A stretch of DNA of 64,000 bases, taken from NCBI GenBank assembly GCA_038210275.1, contig JBBQWV010000004.1, forward strand, positions 62,001 through 126,000, in the 5' to 3' direction. Under the pieces are notes generated by a model. The model had not been told where the DNA came from. It saw only the letters and a list, made by a program, of their open reading frames with translations, and ran no database searches. Origin of the DNA: PALSA-1296 sp038210275 (lineage in GTDB: Bacteria > Bacteroidota > Ignavibacteria > Palsa-1295). The translations under genes and the position numbers were made by a program. This document shows positions 42,316 through 51,179 of the stretch, piece after piece; the first letter of the stretch is position 1, and the number at the start of each line of letters is the position of its first letter.

Positions 42316-44501
42316 AATAATTTCCAAGCAATAGCGGCAAACACAATAACAACACCTGTAAGCGTCCAGGCAAGATATGTTTGGATCTTTCCTGTCTGAA
42401 CGGAGCGGAATGCTAGTCCTATAAGCTGTGTAATTCCTGCGGTAAGATTTACGAGTCCATCAACGATGTACTTATCAAACCATCCGTTGATCTTCGAAAC
42501 CAATATTGTTGATTTTCCTACTCCGTTAACTATACCATCAACGATGTTCGTATCGAACCACGAACACATACGTGCAAACAGCATAAATGAACCAACGAAA
42601 GCAAATTCATAAAGCTCATCGAAATACCATTTATTCAAACTGAATTTATAGAGCGGTCCAAAGGCCTTTGCTATCTTATCGGGCAGTGCGGTATTTTTCA
42701 GATACATAAACCAGGCAAGCGCAATGCCGGTCAGCGCCATAAAGATCGAAATGATCATGCCATTGCCTGCAACTTCATGAGTTTTATGCTCAAGAATTTC
42801 TTGATGAGGCATCATCTCAGGTTTTTCAGATTTAGCATCAGCGATCCAACTTGTTCCTTCTGCCTTCGGACTTTCAGCCGTTTTATGTTCTCCGCCAAAA
42901 TGAGCTTCCGTATTTTCCGGTACAATTTGAGCTGGAGTTGCAGCCCATGATTTCATGAACCAGCCGTTAGATGGATCAATAGGATTAGCACCGTACCAAA
43001 TCCAGAATGAAAGTCCTGCAAGAACGATAAGAGGAATCACCATTGCTTTCGGAGATTCATGAATATGATCATAAATTTCCTGATTCTTCGGCTTACCAAA
43101 AAAAGTCATAAAGACCAGACGCCACATATAGAATGCTGTCATCATCGCTACTAAGAAACCAACATAGGGTAGCACCGATGCAATACCACCTTGCAATTGA
43201 CTATATGCCGTCGTCCCTGCTAAGATTTCATCCTTCGACATAAAGCCGCTCATAAGCGGTATGCCGCTGATGGCAAGTGTTGCGATTATAAATGTATATC
43301 CCGTGATCGGCATCTTTTTCAAGAGTCCACCCATGTTGCGCATATCCTGCGGATCGGTATGATGATCATGCAGATGATGCAATGAATGATGCATAGCATG
43401 GATCACAGAACCTGAACCAAGAAAGAGACATGCTTTGAACATGGCATGAGTCGTCAAATGGAAGAAGCCTGCGCTGAACGCTCCAACTCCAAGTGCCATG
43501 ATCATGTAGCCAAGCTGAGATACGGTCGAGTAAGCAAGAACTTTCTTAATATCGTTTTGCGTCAACGCTGTTGATGCAGCGATAAAGCTTGTAATTCCGC
43601 CAATCATTGCGATCACAAGCATTGCATCGCCTGTGAGCATTGGGAAAATTCTGCAGACAAGATACACACCGGCTGCAACCATCGTCGCAGCATGGATAAG
43701 TGCTGATACAGGAGTTGGTCCTTCCATAGCATCAGGAAGCCAAACGTGCAGTGGGAATTGTGCGCTCTTGCCAACTGCTCCGCAGAAAATAAGCACTCCG
43801 GCAGCAGTAAGCGTTGCCTCGGGACTCATTCCGAGAAGACTAAAACTTGCAGGTAAGCCGTGTTGAATTGCAGCAAAAATATCACTAAAATTGAATGTAT
43901 GGAATGTGCCGAAAACAAGCATCAAGCCGGTCCACATTCCTACGTCACCAACTCGGTTAACAATAAATGCTTTTTTCGATGCCTGCTGCGGTCCGGGCTT
44001 TTCATACCAATGCGAGATGAGTGCATAGCTTGAAAAACCAACAAGCTCCCAAAAAATATAGAGTGAAAAAAGATTATTACCTATGACGATACCAAGCATT
44101 GAAAAGGTAAAGATACCAAGATAGGCATAGTATCTTGCATACCGAATATCCCCTTTCATATATACGCTACTGAACAAATGCACAAGAAAAGAGATCAGTG
44201 TAACAACGACGAGCATGATCGCCGTCAGATTATCGATCATGATACCTGTCATCAAATTCCATTCACCAACTCCAGGGACATTTCCGAAGCTGATCCATTT
44301 TGTTGTCCAGTTCAGCGTCTCAGGAATTCCTGAAAGCTTTGAATAAGCAATATAGATCGCTAAAGCAAGAGCAGTGCCAAGAATTGGCAAGCCGATAAGA
44401 TGCGCTTTTGCCTGTAACCGTTTTTGATTAAAAATAATAATCAAGAACGACAGCATCGGCAGTCCTAAAATAACGAGCGAAAGCGATAGTAGTTGGTGCA
44501 T
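42312..44501 (-). CDS. nuoL: NADH-quinone oxidoreductase subunit L
   Basis: 729 residues, about 16 helices. LYIFWELVGFSSYALISHWY, VGKSAQFPLHVWLPDAMEGP with conserved H/P, and KKVLAYSTVSQLGYMIMALG are diagnostic. The long C-terminal amphipathic helix region is present. A soluble loop of about 70 residues (about 520-590) rich in Glu/His/Lys is longer than in the E. coli protein. Proton-pumping subunit of complex I. Confidence 0.96.
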   Translation of the reverse strand: MHQLLSLSLVILGLPMLSFLIIIFNQKRLQAKAHLIGLPILGTALALAIYIAYSKLSGIPETLNWTTKWISFGNVPGVGEWNLMTGIMIDNLTAIMLVVVTLISFLVHLFSSVYMKGDIRYARYYAYLGIFTFSMLGIVIGNNLFSLYIFWELVGFSSYALISHWYEKPGPQQASKKAFIVNRVGDVGMWTGLMLVFGTFHTFNFSDIFAAIQHGLPASFSLLGMSPEATLTAAGVLIFCGAVGKSAQFPLHVWLPDAMEGPTPVSALIHAATMVAAGVYLVCRIFPMLTGDAMLVIAMIGGITSFIAASTALTQNDIKKVLAYSTVSQLGYMIMALGVGAFSAGFFHLTTHAMFKACLFLGSGSVIHAMHHSLHHLHDHHTDPQDMRNMGGLLKKMPITGYTFIIATLAISGIPLMSGFMSKDEILAGTTAYSQLQGGIASVLPYVGFLVAMMTAFYMWRLVFMTFFGKPKNQEIYDHIHESPKAMVIPLIVLAGLSFWIWYGANPIDPSNGWFMKSWAATPAQIVPENTEAHFGGEHKTAESPKAEGTSWIADAKSEKPEMMPHQEILEHKTHEVAGNGMIISIFMALTGIALAWFMYLKNTALPDKIAKAFGPLYKFSLNKWYFDELYEFAFVGSFMLFARMCSWFDTNIVDGIVNGVGKSTILVSKINGWFDKYIVDGLVNLTAGITQLIGLAFRSVQTGKIQTYLAWTLTGVVIVFAAIAWKLL

Positions 44502-44507
44502 AAAGCT

Positions 44508-44816
44508 TTAGTCTCTGAGCGAATCCACTTCGGATGGATTAACCGATTTGAAATTCTTATAGATATTCAGTACAATGGCAAGTGCAACGGCGGCTTCACC
44601 TGCAGCGATAACGATCACAAAGATCGCAGCCATCTGCCCGTTGATATTCACACCGCCATAGCGGCTGAATGCGATAAAATTAATATTCGCAGAATTCAGT
44701 ATCAACTCAACGCCCATGAGAACTGCAATGACATTGCGGCGCGAAAGCATCGCGTAGATACCGAGCACAAAAAGTACTGCGCCGATGACAAGAAAATGAT
44801 TTAGTCCTACGGTCAT
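44508..44816 (-). CDS. nuoK: NADH-quinone oxidoreductase subunit K
   Basis: 102 residues, three membrane helices. GIYAMLSRRNVIAVLMGVEL with the essential Glu, NINFIAFSR, then VIVIAAGEAAVALAIVLNIY with the second Glu. Complex I membrane arm; six bases before nuoL. Confidence 0.95.
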   Translation of the reverse strand: MTVGLNHFLVIGAVLFVLGIYAMLSRRNVIAVLMGVELILNSANINFIAFSRYGGVNINGQMAAIFVIVIAAGEAAVALAIVLNIYKNFKSVNPSEVDSLRD

Positions 44817-44825
44817 AAATTTCTT

Positions 44826-45494
44826 TTATGAAACTGATTCTGCGATTGCATTCTCTTCAGGTGTCGGATCACGCCTTGCGATCATCGTCGCACCCAAAAG
44901 AGAAACTAAGATCAAAACGGAAATTACTTCGAACGGAAGCAAAAAATCTGTCAAGAAAAGTTTTCCGATCTCCGATGCAGTACCTGAAGATCCTTCATTC
45001 GTTTTTACTTCATCCGGCGAGCCGTATTTCTTTTTTAAAATTTCAGTAGTTGCATCCTTACTCCATTGGGGAGTACTCGACCATGGCTTTGTATCATGCG
45101 AAGCCCATGACGAAACAGTTTTCGATTTTCCATCGGCAGTCTTCTCAATATGCGTCGCTGACGATCCAAAAAATGCAGCGCAAAGGATTGCAAACATTCC
45201 AAGAGCCAATACTCCCGGCACCCACCTGGTACCGGTATTAATGCGAATATCTGCCGCACCGATCTTGCTGGTGAGCATAACGCCGAAAATAAGCAGAATC
45301 AGAATTCCACCGACATACACAAGCAATTGCGTCACTGCAAGAAAATCTGCATTTGCCATGACGTAAAGTCCGGCAATTCCGAAAAAAGTAAAGAGCAATG
45401 CAAAAGCAGCATACACGATATTCTTCGCGAACGCCGTTATACCCGCTCCAATAAGTGTGATCGCACCGAAAATATAAAAAATTATGTCAAACAT
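44826..45494 (-). CDS. nuoJ: NADH-quinone oxidoreductase subunit J
   Basis: 222 residues with five helices. AFALLFTFFGIAGLYVMANA and LVYVGGILILLIFGVMLTSK are typical. An insertion of about 70 residues (GKSKTVSSWASHDTK onwards) sits between helices 4 and 5. Complex I membrane arm. Confidence 0.93.
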   Translation of the reverse strand: MFDIIFYIFGAITLIGAGITAFAKNIVYAAFALLFTFFGIAGLYVMANADFLAVTQLLVYVGGILILLIFGVMLTSKIGAADIRINTGTRWVPGVLALGMFAILCAAFFGSSATHIEKTADGKSKTVSSWASHDTKPWSSTPQWSKDATTEILKKKYGSPDEVKTNEGSSGTASEIGKLFLTDFLLPFEVISVLILVSLLGATMIARRDPTPEENAIAESVS

Positions 45495-45514
45495 ATTTTC
45501 TCTAAACTTGTATG

Positions 45515-46192
45515 TTATCCGGCTTTAAATGGCGGAGGCTTGATCCCTCCCGGTTTTGCAGCGAATGGCGGCGGCTTTACCCCTCCGGCAGTTGGCGGTG
45601 CAGTCGGCGCTGAAGCCGCTGGAGCGGCAGGTGCCGGATTTGCTGCGGCAGCTTTCGCTTTTTCTTCTGCCTGTTTTGCACGCTCGATGGCTGCGCGTTC
45701 TTCATCTTTCTTTGCATTAGCAGTATGAACTTCCGCCTCTGCGGCATCCATCGTTGCGTAATTATAGATCAGATTGACGCGGTCATACTCCGAGAATTCA
45801 TAGACATCCGTCATGACAATGCATTCTGTGGGGCACGGATAGACACACAACCCGCAATAGCAGCACTTTGCAATATCAATATCAAAACGAGTCACCCACA
45901 ACGATTTTTTCTTGCCGTTCGATGTCGTGCCGATATTTTCTCCAGCAACAACTTTTGCCGTATCAATCGTAATGCAATTCACAGGACAAGCACGCGAACA
46001 CTGATCGCAACCGATGCAATCATCCATATTCACATAAAGCCTGTTGCGCGCACGCTCAGGTAATTGGAATCGGTCGTCAGGATTTGGGTACTGTCTTGTC
46101 ACCTTCGGTTTAAGAAGATGCTTCATGACAATCGTCATTCCCTTGACTGCCGTCCCCAATCCTTCCTGTATTCCCTTAAAATATCCGCTCAT
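45515..46192 (-). CDS. nuoI: NADH-quinone oxidoreductase subunit I with Pro/Ala-rich tail
   Basis: 225 residues. Two [4Fe-4S] ferredoxin motifs, CIGCDQCSRACPVNCI and CCYCGLCVYPCPTECI, link the peripheral arm to quinone. After about residue 150 come a charged coiled-coil-like stretch (DEERAAIERAKQAEEKAKAA) and a low-complexity tail with two near-copies of GGVKPPPF/GGIKPPPF. Tail not part of the canonical subunit. Confidence 0.94.
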   Translation of the reverse strand: MSGYFKGIQEGLGTAVKGMTIVMKHLLKPKVTRQYPNPDDRFQLPERARNRLYVNMDDCIGCDQCSRACPVNCITIDTAKVVAGENIGTTSNGKKKSLWVTRFDIDIAKCCYCGLCVYPCPTECIVMTDVYEFSEYDRVNLIYNYATMDAAEAEVHTANAKKDEERAAIERAKQAEEKAKAAAANPAPAAPAASAPTAPPTAGGVKPPPFAAKPGGIKPPPFKAG

Positions 46193-46200
46193 AGTTATAT

Positions 46201-46422
46201 CTACTCAAAGTCCTTTGTCTTTTCTTCGATGGTTTCCGGAGTCAGTAAACTTCCGAACAACCCGACGATCTGTATCATATGTCCGACGATAGCCAAATTC
46301 CCAAATTTCAAAAACGCTGTCACAGCTTGCGGCCATTCACGCAACTCGCCCATCCATCCAAATCCTGCAATCAGAGTCCCTACAAAAAAGATGGCGTTAA
46401 AGATCAGTCGGCGTTTCCACAT
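46201..46422 (-). CDS. Small two-helix membrane protein between nuoH and nuoI
   Basis: 73 residues. Hydrophobic segments at about 8-24 and 39-60 with a Trp-rich loop (GWMGELREWPQAV), acidic C-terminus. It abuts the nuoH stop directly and ends 8 bases before nuoI, so it is co-expressed. No family recognised; candidate accessory complex I subunit (inference from position). Confidence 0.7.
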   Translation of the reverse strand: MWKRRLIFNAIFFVGTLIAGFGWMGELREWPQAVTAFLKFGNLAIVGHMIQIVGLFGSLLTPETIEEKTKDFE

Positions 46423-47517
46423 TTAGTGTGCGAGAAACGTCACGATCGTGCCAACAAGTAATACCGTCGCCATGCCGAACGGAATCATCACCTTCCAACA
46501 GATATACATCAGTTGATCAACGCGCAAACGCGGAAGCGTCCAACGAATCCAGATCTGAATCAACACAAATGAGAATGCTTTACCGATAAACCAGATAAAT
46601 CCCATCCATGGTGCATCAAGAAATCCCGGTATCGGTGAATTCCATCCGCCTAAAAACAAAACTGATGCTATCGCACTGACAGCGAACATATTAGCATACT
46701 CTGCCAAAAAGAACAGTGCAAATTTCATTGCAGAATATTCTGTATGATATCCTGCAACAAGTTCGGATTCAGCTTCCGGAATATCGAACGGTACACGATT
46801 AGTCTCAGCAAGAGAAGCAACGATATACATTACGAATGAGACGAGCATCAACGGCGTAAGCAGCCATGCATAATTTCCACCAAAACCTACCAGACTTTTC
46901 GGTCCGCCAAAAATAAACCAATTCTGCAAACCGCCCTGTTGTAACTTTGTGATCGTCTGCAAGTCCATTGTTCCGGCGATCATCACGACTGAAAGGATTG
47001 CAAGCCCAGCAGGAATTTCGTAACTGACGATCTGTGCAACTGAACGCATTGAGCCAAGAAGAGAATATTTATTATTCGATCCCCAACCTGCCATCAATAA
47101 TCCTGCAACAACAACACCGCTAACAGCAACGATATAAAAAATACCCGTATTCACACGAGCGCCGGCATAGATCGAAGCAAATGGAAGCGCAGCAAATGCA
47201 AGGTAGCTTCCGATAAACACAACGAACGGTGCAGCGTTATATAGCTTCTTATCAGCAAGCGCAGGAGTAGTATCTTCTTTTTGTAGAAGCTTCAGCATAT
47301 CCGCGATCGGCTGCAAAATGCCGTAAGGTCCTGTACGCATAGGTCCTAAGCGATCCTGCAGCCATGCAGAAACTTTCATCTCACCTAAGATCGCTACAAG
47401 CGAATAGCCAAGAATTATCACAAGCGGCAAGGCGCAATACGCAACGACTGATAAAATATCAGCCATATCGCCTTTGCCTATCAAGCTTACAAGAAGTTCG
47501 TTTAAGTCTTGAAACAT
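46423..47517 (-). CDS. nuoH: NADH-quinone oxidoreductase subunit H
   Basis: 364 residues, eight helices. LQDRLGPMRTGPYGILQPIA near the N-terminus and SLAETNRVPFDIPEAESELV with GYHTEYSAMKFALFFLAEYA are the quinone-channel signatures. Connects the peripheral and membrane arms. Confidence 0.96.
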   Translation of the reverse strand: MFQDLNELLVSLIGKGDMADILSVVAYCALPLVIILGYSLVAILGEMKVSAWLQDRLGPMRTGPYGILQPIADMLKLLQKEDTTPALADKKLYNAAPFVVFIGSYLAFAALPFASIYAGARVNTGIFYIVAVSGVVVAGLLMAGWGSNNKYSLLGSMRSVAQIVSYEIPAGLAILSVVMIAGTMDLQTITKLQQGGLQNWFIFGGPKSLVGFGGNYAWLLTPLMLVSFVMYIVASLAETNRVPFDIPEAESELVAGYHTEYSAMKFALFFLAEYANMFAVSAIASVLFLGGWNSPIPGFLDAPWMGFIWFIGKAFSFVLIQIWIRWTLPRLRVDQLMYICWKVMIPFGMATVLLVGTIVTFLAH

Positions 47518-47528
47518 ATTTTTTTCTA

Positions 47529-47650
47529 TGTCATTGCGAGGAGGACGTTAGTCCGACGAAGCAATCTCCTTAAGCAATTATAGCGACTAAGAGTCTGCTA
47601 CGATTTAGGGGATTGCTTCGTCGTCGCTACGCAACTTCTCGCAATGACAC
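47529..47650. repeat. Dispersed inverted repeat, family A, copy 5
   Basis: GTCATTGCGAGGAGGACGTT ... GATTGCTTCGTCGTCGCTAC ... CTCGCAATGACAC between nuoD and nuoH. The centre holds a degenerate REP-like palindrome at 47584-47601 (GTAGCAGACTCTTAGTCG on the minus strand). Confidence 0.85.
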
Positions 47651-47677
47651 TGTTTTCAATTCGTAATTTCTAATTAT

Positions 47678-48880
47678 TTACCTATCTACTTCACCCAACA
47701 CAATATCGATCGAGCCTAAGATGATAATCAGATCAGCCATCAGGTAGCCACGCGAAATGATCGGCAGCAGACTCAGATTCACAAATGCCGGTGAGCGTAC
47801 TTTCACACGCCACGGATTTATTCCATCTTTCGATGCAATATAATATCCTAATTCTCCGCGAGGTGTTTCCGTACGTGCATAAATTTCTCCAATACCTGGC
47901 TTGATGCGTTTGGGTACAGCTTTCTGCACATCGGTCTTATCATCTTGCGGAAATTTTTCCAAGATCTGCTCAATGATATTAAGCGACTGTTCCCACTCGC
48001 ACATTCTTACCCAGTGGCGATCAAAGCAATCGCCGACAACTCCCATCATTCCCGTTCCGACAGGAATATCAAACTCAAACTTATCATATATAGAATACGG
48101 ATCGTCACGGCGCAGATCCCACTTTACTCCTGAACCTCTAAGCATCGGTCCCGAAGCACCACCATTAATGGCAACATCAGGTTTTAAGATGCCGATGTTT
48201 GCTGTACGCTCAACGAAAATTTTATTGAATGTCAGAAGCTCGTTGATCTCCTTATGTGTTGCACGATTCTTCTTGACGAAAGTGCGGCACATACCTATGA
48301 CATCAGGATGCAGATCGTGCGACAAGCCACCGATCCAAATATAATTATACAGAAGACGCGCCCCACAGGTCTTCTCAAACATTTCTAAAATATCTTCGCG
48401 ATCACGGAAGCAATAGAGGAACGGCGTGAAAGCACCTGTATCCAAACCGAACGTTCCGACAGCAACAAGATGCGATGCGATGCGCTGAAGCTCTGCAAAA
48501 AGAACGCGGATATATTCCACTTTCTCCGGCACTTCAATTCCCATCATTCTCTCAACGGCAAGAGCATAGCCATGCTCACCGTTCATTGAAGCAAGATAAT
48601 CCATACGATCAACGTACGGAATGACTTGCGGATACGTCATCGCTTCAGTATGCTTTTCGAAACAGCGATGCAAGTAACCCAAAAACGGAACAACATCTAT
48701 AACCAACTCGCCATCGAGAACTGCTTCCAAGCGAAGCACTCCGTGCGTTGACGGATGCTGCGGTCCTATATTCAGAACCATTTCTTCGGTTCTGATCCTA
48801 TTCGGTTCGATCTTTTCCGCCGGTACTACTTTCACCGGTACCGGCATTGTCTGCATTGTTCTCTCTAAAACTTCCGCCAT
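47678..48880 (-). CDS. nuoD: NADH-quinone oxidoreductase subunit D
   Basis: 400 residues. LNIGPQHPSTHGVLRLEAVL, FLGYLHRCFEKHTEAMTYPQ and, at the C-terminus, DLIIILGSIDIVLGEVDR are characteristic. Forms the quinone pocket with NuoB. Separate from nuoC, not fused. Confidence 0.97.
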   Translation of the reverse strand: MAEVLERTMQTMPVPVKVVPAEKIEPNRIRTEEMVLNIGPQHPSTHGVLRLEAVLDGELVIDVVPFLGYLHRCFEKHTEAMTYPQVIPYVDRMDYLASMNGEHGYALAVERMMGIEVPEKVEYIRVLFAELQRIASHLVAVGTFGLDTGAFTPFLYCFRDREDILEMFEKTCGARLLYNYIWIGGLSHDLHPDVIGMCRTFVKKNRATHKEINELLTFNKIFVERTANIGILKPDVAINGGASGPMLRGSGVKWDLRRDDPYSIYDKFEFDIPVGTGMMGVVGDCFDRHWVRMCEWEQSLNIIEQILEKFPQDDKTDVQKAVPKRIKPGIGEIYARTETPRGELGYYIASKDGINPWRVKVRSPAFVNLSLLPIISRGYLMADLIIILGSIDIVLGEVDR

Positions 48881-48910
48881 TCGTAATTCGTAATTTCTAA
48901 TTCGTAATTA
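48879..48910. repeat. ATTCGTA heptad array filling the nuoC-nuoD gap
   Basis: ATTCGTA, ATTCGTA, ATTTCTA, ATTCGTA, ATTA. It occupies the whole 27-base space and contributes to the nuoC stop and nuoD start codons. Related short arrays at 47659-47679 (end of nuoD) and 36572-36592. Confidence 0.75.
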
Positions 48911-49408
48911 ATACGGCACTTTCATTCCTCTGTAAAATTCTGGCTGCTTATAATCTTTGCGAAGCGGATGTCCCACCCAATCTTCGTCAAGTAAAATTCT
49001 GCGCATATCAGGATGATCTACAAAATTTATTCCCATCATATCCCAAGCTTCGCGCTCTTGCCAATTAGCATGAGACCATACGCCTGTTACCGTTGGCACA
49101 TTGGCATTATTCTCAGGCACTGTCACCTTCAATGCAAAATAGTGTCTCTTCGATTTTGATTCGAGATGATAGACTACCGATAGAGTCTTATCGCCATTAT
49201 CAAGCGATGATAAAAGCAACAAACTATCGAATTCCAGATCGGCTTCATCGCGCAGAAATAAACAAACATCACGGATGTACCCAGCATCGGCAACATCAGC
49301 GTATGAACTTGTCTTCTTCATATACTCGCTGCCTGTCTGCTCATGCCAATCACCGATCTTATCGGCGAATGCAGCTTTGAGTTTATCGTATATTTCTGTA
49401 TTCGTCAT
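48908..49408 (-). CDS. nuoC: NADH-quinone oxidoreductase subunit C
   Basis: 166 residues. The C-terminal signature is clear: NWQEREAWDMMGINFVDHPD, RRILLDEDWVGHPLRKDY. Peripheral arm subunit without cofactors. Confidence 0.95.
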   Translation of the reverse strand: MTNTEIYDKLKAAFADKIGDWHEQTGSEYMKKTSSYADVADAGYIRDVCLFLRDEADLEFDSLLLLSSLDNGDKTLSVVYHLESKSKRHYFALKVTVPENNANVPTVTGVWSHANWQEREAWDMMGINFVDHPDMRRILLDEDWVGHPLRKDYKQPEFYRGMKVPY

Positions 49409-49438
49409 TATCTGTTCTTATCACACACTCTTGGTAAC

Positions 49439-49550
49439 GTCATTGCGAGGTCGCACCAGCGACCGAAGCAATCTAAAATCTTACATAGTGTCTCATCATC
49501 AGAGTTTTGAGATTGCTTCGTCGGGCTAAAGCCCTCCTCGCAATGACACT
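49439..49550. repeat. Dispersed inverted repeat, family A, copy 6
   Basis: GTCATTGCGAGGTCGCACCA ... CGAAGCAATCTAAAATCT, then GATTGCTTCGTCGGGCTAAA ... CTCGCAATGACAC, in the nuoB-nuoC gap. Confidence 0.87.
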
Positions 49551-49551
49551 A

Positions 49552-50052
49552 CTATACTGCCGACTTTGCAAGCGATGACTTTCTGATCTTCTCCTGAATT
49601 TTAATCAGTCCTTCCAGAAGCGCTTCCGGGCGCGGTGGGCAGCCGGGCACATACACATCAACCGGAATTACGCGGTCAACACCTTTGAGTACATGATACC
49701 CATGCTCCCAATACGGTCCACCGCAATTAGAGCATGATCCCATCGAAAGAATATATTTCGGATCGGGCATCTGCTCATACAAAAGCTTTGTGCGCGTTGC
49801 CATTTTCAGCGTCACTGTTCCGGAGATAAGCATAATATCCGATTGACGCGGTGAGGGACGCGGAATAACTCCGAACCTGCCGATATCATAATGCGATGCC
49901 GAAGCAGCCATCATCTCGATCGCGCAGCAGGCAAGCCCAAAGCCCATCATCCATAAGCTCGATAGGCGTGCCCAGTTCAGCAATGTATCGGCTCCGGTAA
50001 TAACTATATTACTGGATTCAAACGGATTATCGTGTTTATCTAAAAGTCCCAT
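49552..50052 (-). CDS. nuoB: NADH-quinone oxidoreductase subunit B
   Basis: 166 residues. Cluster N2 ligands: the tandem Cys of FGLACCAIEMM, Cys in SMGSCSNCGG and Cys in YVPGCPPRPEALL. Passes electrons to quinone. Confidence 0.97.
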   Translation of the reverse strand: MGLLDKHDNPFESSNIVITGADTLLNWARLSSLWMMGFGLACCAIEMMAASASHYDIGRFGVIPRPSPRQSDIMLISGTVTLKMATRTKLLYEQMPDPKYILSMGSCSNCGGPYWEHGYHVLKGVDRVIPVDVYVPGCPPRPEALLEGLIKIQEKIRKSSLAKSAV

Positions 50053-50058
50053 CTGCGC

Positions 50059-50172
50059 AGTCTTTGGTCTTAAGTTATTAGTCGTTAGCAGAGGTCAGTC
50101 TTTAGTCTTAAGTCATTCGTCATTAGCAATCTTCTTCTGCTAACGACTAACGACAAACGACTAAAGACTAAT
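50059..50172. repeat. AGTCTTT heptad inverted repeat in nuoA-nuoB gap
   Basis: Words AGTCTTT, AGTCTTA, AGTCATT, CGTCATT, AGCA run with a 7-base period, then the complementary words TGCT, AACGACT, AACGACA, AACGACT, AAAGACT. The array fills the gap and includes the nuoA stop codon. A sister array is at 58613-58647. Confidence 0.72.
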
Positions 50173-50641
50173 TACTCAATACTTCTTCCGGCACTGGCAT
50201 TGCAATCGTCGGCACCGGTCTTGGTGCGATGCGCGGCTTATCGCGGGAAATGAGATCGTTCATTTCGGCAACATAAGGTGTCGGACGAACCCAATCGAGA
50301 TCGCCTTTTACCCAAACGTATGCAAAACCTACGATAAGAATAGCAAGGAATACCAACATTTCGGAAAATGCCAGCACACCCATTTGCTTATAGACTACAG
50401 CCCACGGAAAAAGAAAAACTATTTCGACGTCGAAAAGAATAAAGATAAGTGCGACGACATAAAAGCGGATATTGAATTTCAGCCACCCCGAACCGATGGG
50501 GTCTTCGCCGCATTCATAGATAGAAAGCTTTAGCTCGTTCGGCTTCGCCGGACGAATAAAATAATTGGTGACTAAGCCGCCTGCAACAAAGACAATTGCA
50601 AGTAGGAAAAAAGCAAATACGTGACTAAATTCGCTCAGCAT
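50168..50641 (-). CDS. nuoA: NADH-quinone oxidoreductase subunit A
   Basis: About 157 residues from the ATG at 50641 (an ATG at 50689 gives 16 more residues). Three helices; conserved loop YECGEDPIGSGWLKFNIRFY and FILFDVEIVFLFPWA. First gene of the complex I operon. A Pro-rich C-terminal tail is extra. Confidence 0.94.
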   Translation of the reverse strand: MLSEFSHVFAFFLLAIVFVAGGLVTNYFIRPAKPNELKLSIYECGEDPIGSGWLKFNIRFYVVALIFILFDVEIVFLFPWAVVYKQMGVLAFSEMLVFLAILIVGFAYVWVKGDLDWVRPTPYVAEMNDLISRDKPRIAPRPVPTIAMPVPEEVLSN

Positions 50642-50734
50642 CTTTATGTATGAGAAATGAAGATGTTCTAAAAAGCTCCGAGAAAACAACTCTTTGTGAA
50701 AGAAAATGCCGCCCCTGCGACAAACTTCGCGTTA

Positions 50735-50742
50735 CAAATATA
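50735..50742 (-). promoter_or_regulatory. Candidate -7 element of the nuo operon (TATATTTG)
   Basis: On the minus strand TATATTTG lies about 94 bases before the preferred nuoA ATG. It fits TAnnTTTG; a matching TTTG -33 is not obvious. Confidence 0.42.
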
Positions 50743-50972
50743 GGACTTGTTTGATGAGAGGTCGGAGAAGTTGAGGAAAAATTGAGATCTTGACGTAAAA
50801 TTTACTCTAAATTTAGCTGCCTTTAACTGGGACAATACGTTTGATTATTAATAATCTCTCTCGTGGTCTGACACTCTGGGATACTGATATGCCATCCACA
50901 TCGGGACTTGGAGATGCTAAAACTATCAGAACTCCGAGTGAACCATCAAGACGATTGTTTGTTTTTTAGTAT
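50743..50972. other. Intergenic, nothing recognised
   Basis: Together with the nuoA leader this is a gap of about 330 bases. A 50-codon open stretch on the plus strand (50817-50969) has no start with ribosome site and no familiar motif, and may be a gene remnant. Confidence 0.4.
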
Positions 50973-51179
50973 ATGAATGAAATTATTTTTATGGTTGAAG
51001 ATGCGATCGAGGACGGATATAATGCCAAAGCTCTCGGAGTTTCTATTTTCACCCAAGCCGATACCGAGGAAGAATTGCGTACCAATGTCCGCGAAGCTGT
51101 GGATTGTTTTTACGGCGATGAAGCCTCTCCGAAGATCATCCGACTTCATTTTGTCCGCGAAGAAGTCCTCGCTGCATGA
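50973..51179 (+). CDS. HicB-like antitoxin (short form)
   Basis: 68 residues. FMVEDAIEDGYNAKALGVSI followed by FTQADTEEELRTNVREAVDC is the HicB partial-RNase-H-like fold, without a C-terminal DNA-binding domain. Its stop overlaps the start of the hicA remnant (ATGA), the usual compact antitoxin-toxin arrangement. Open and apparently intact. Confidence 0.72.
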   Translation: MNEIIFMVEDAIEDGYNAKALGVSIFTQADTEEELRTNVREAVDCFYGDEASPKIIRLHFVREEVLAA

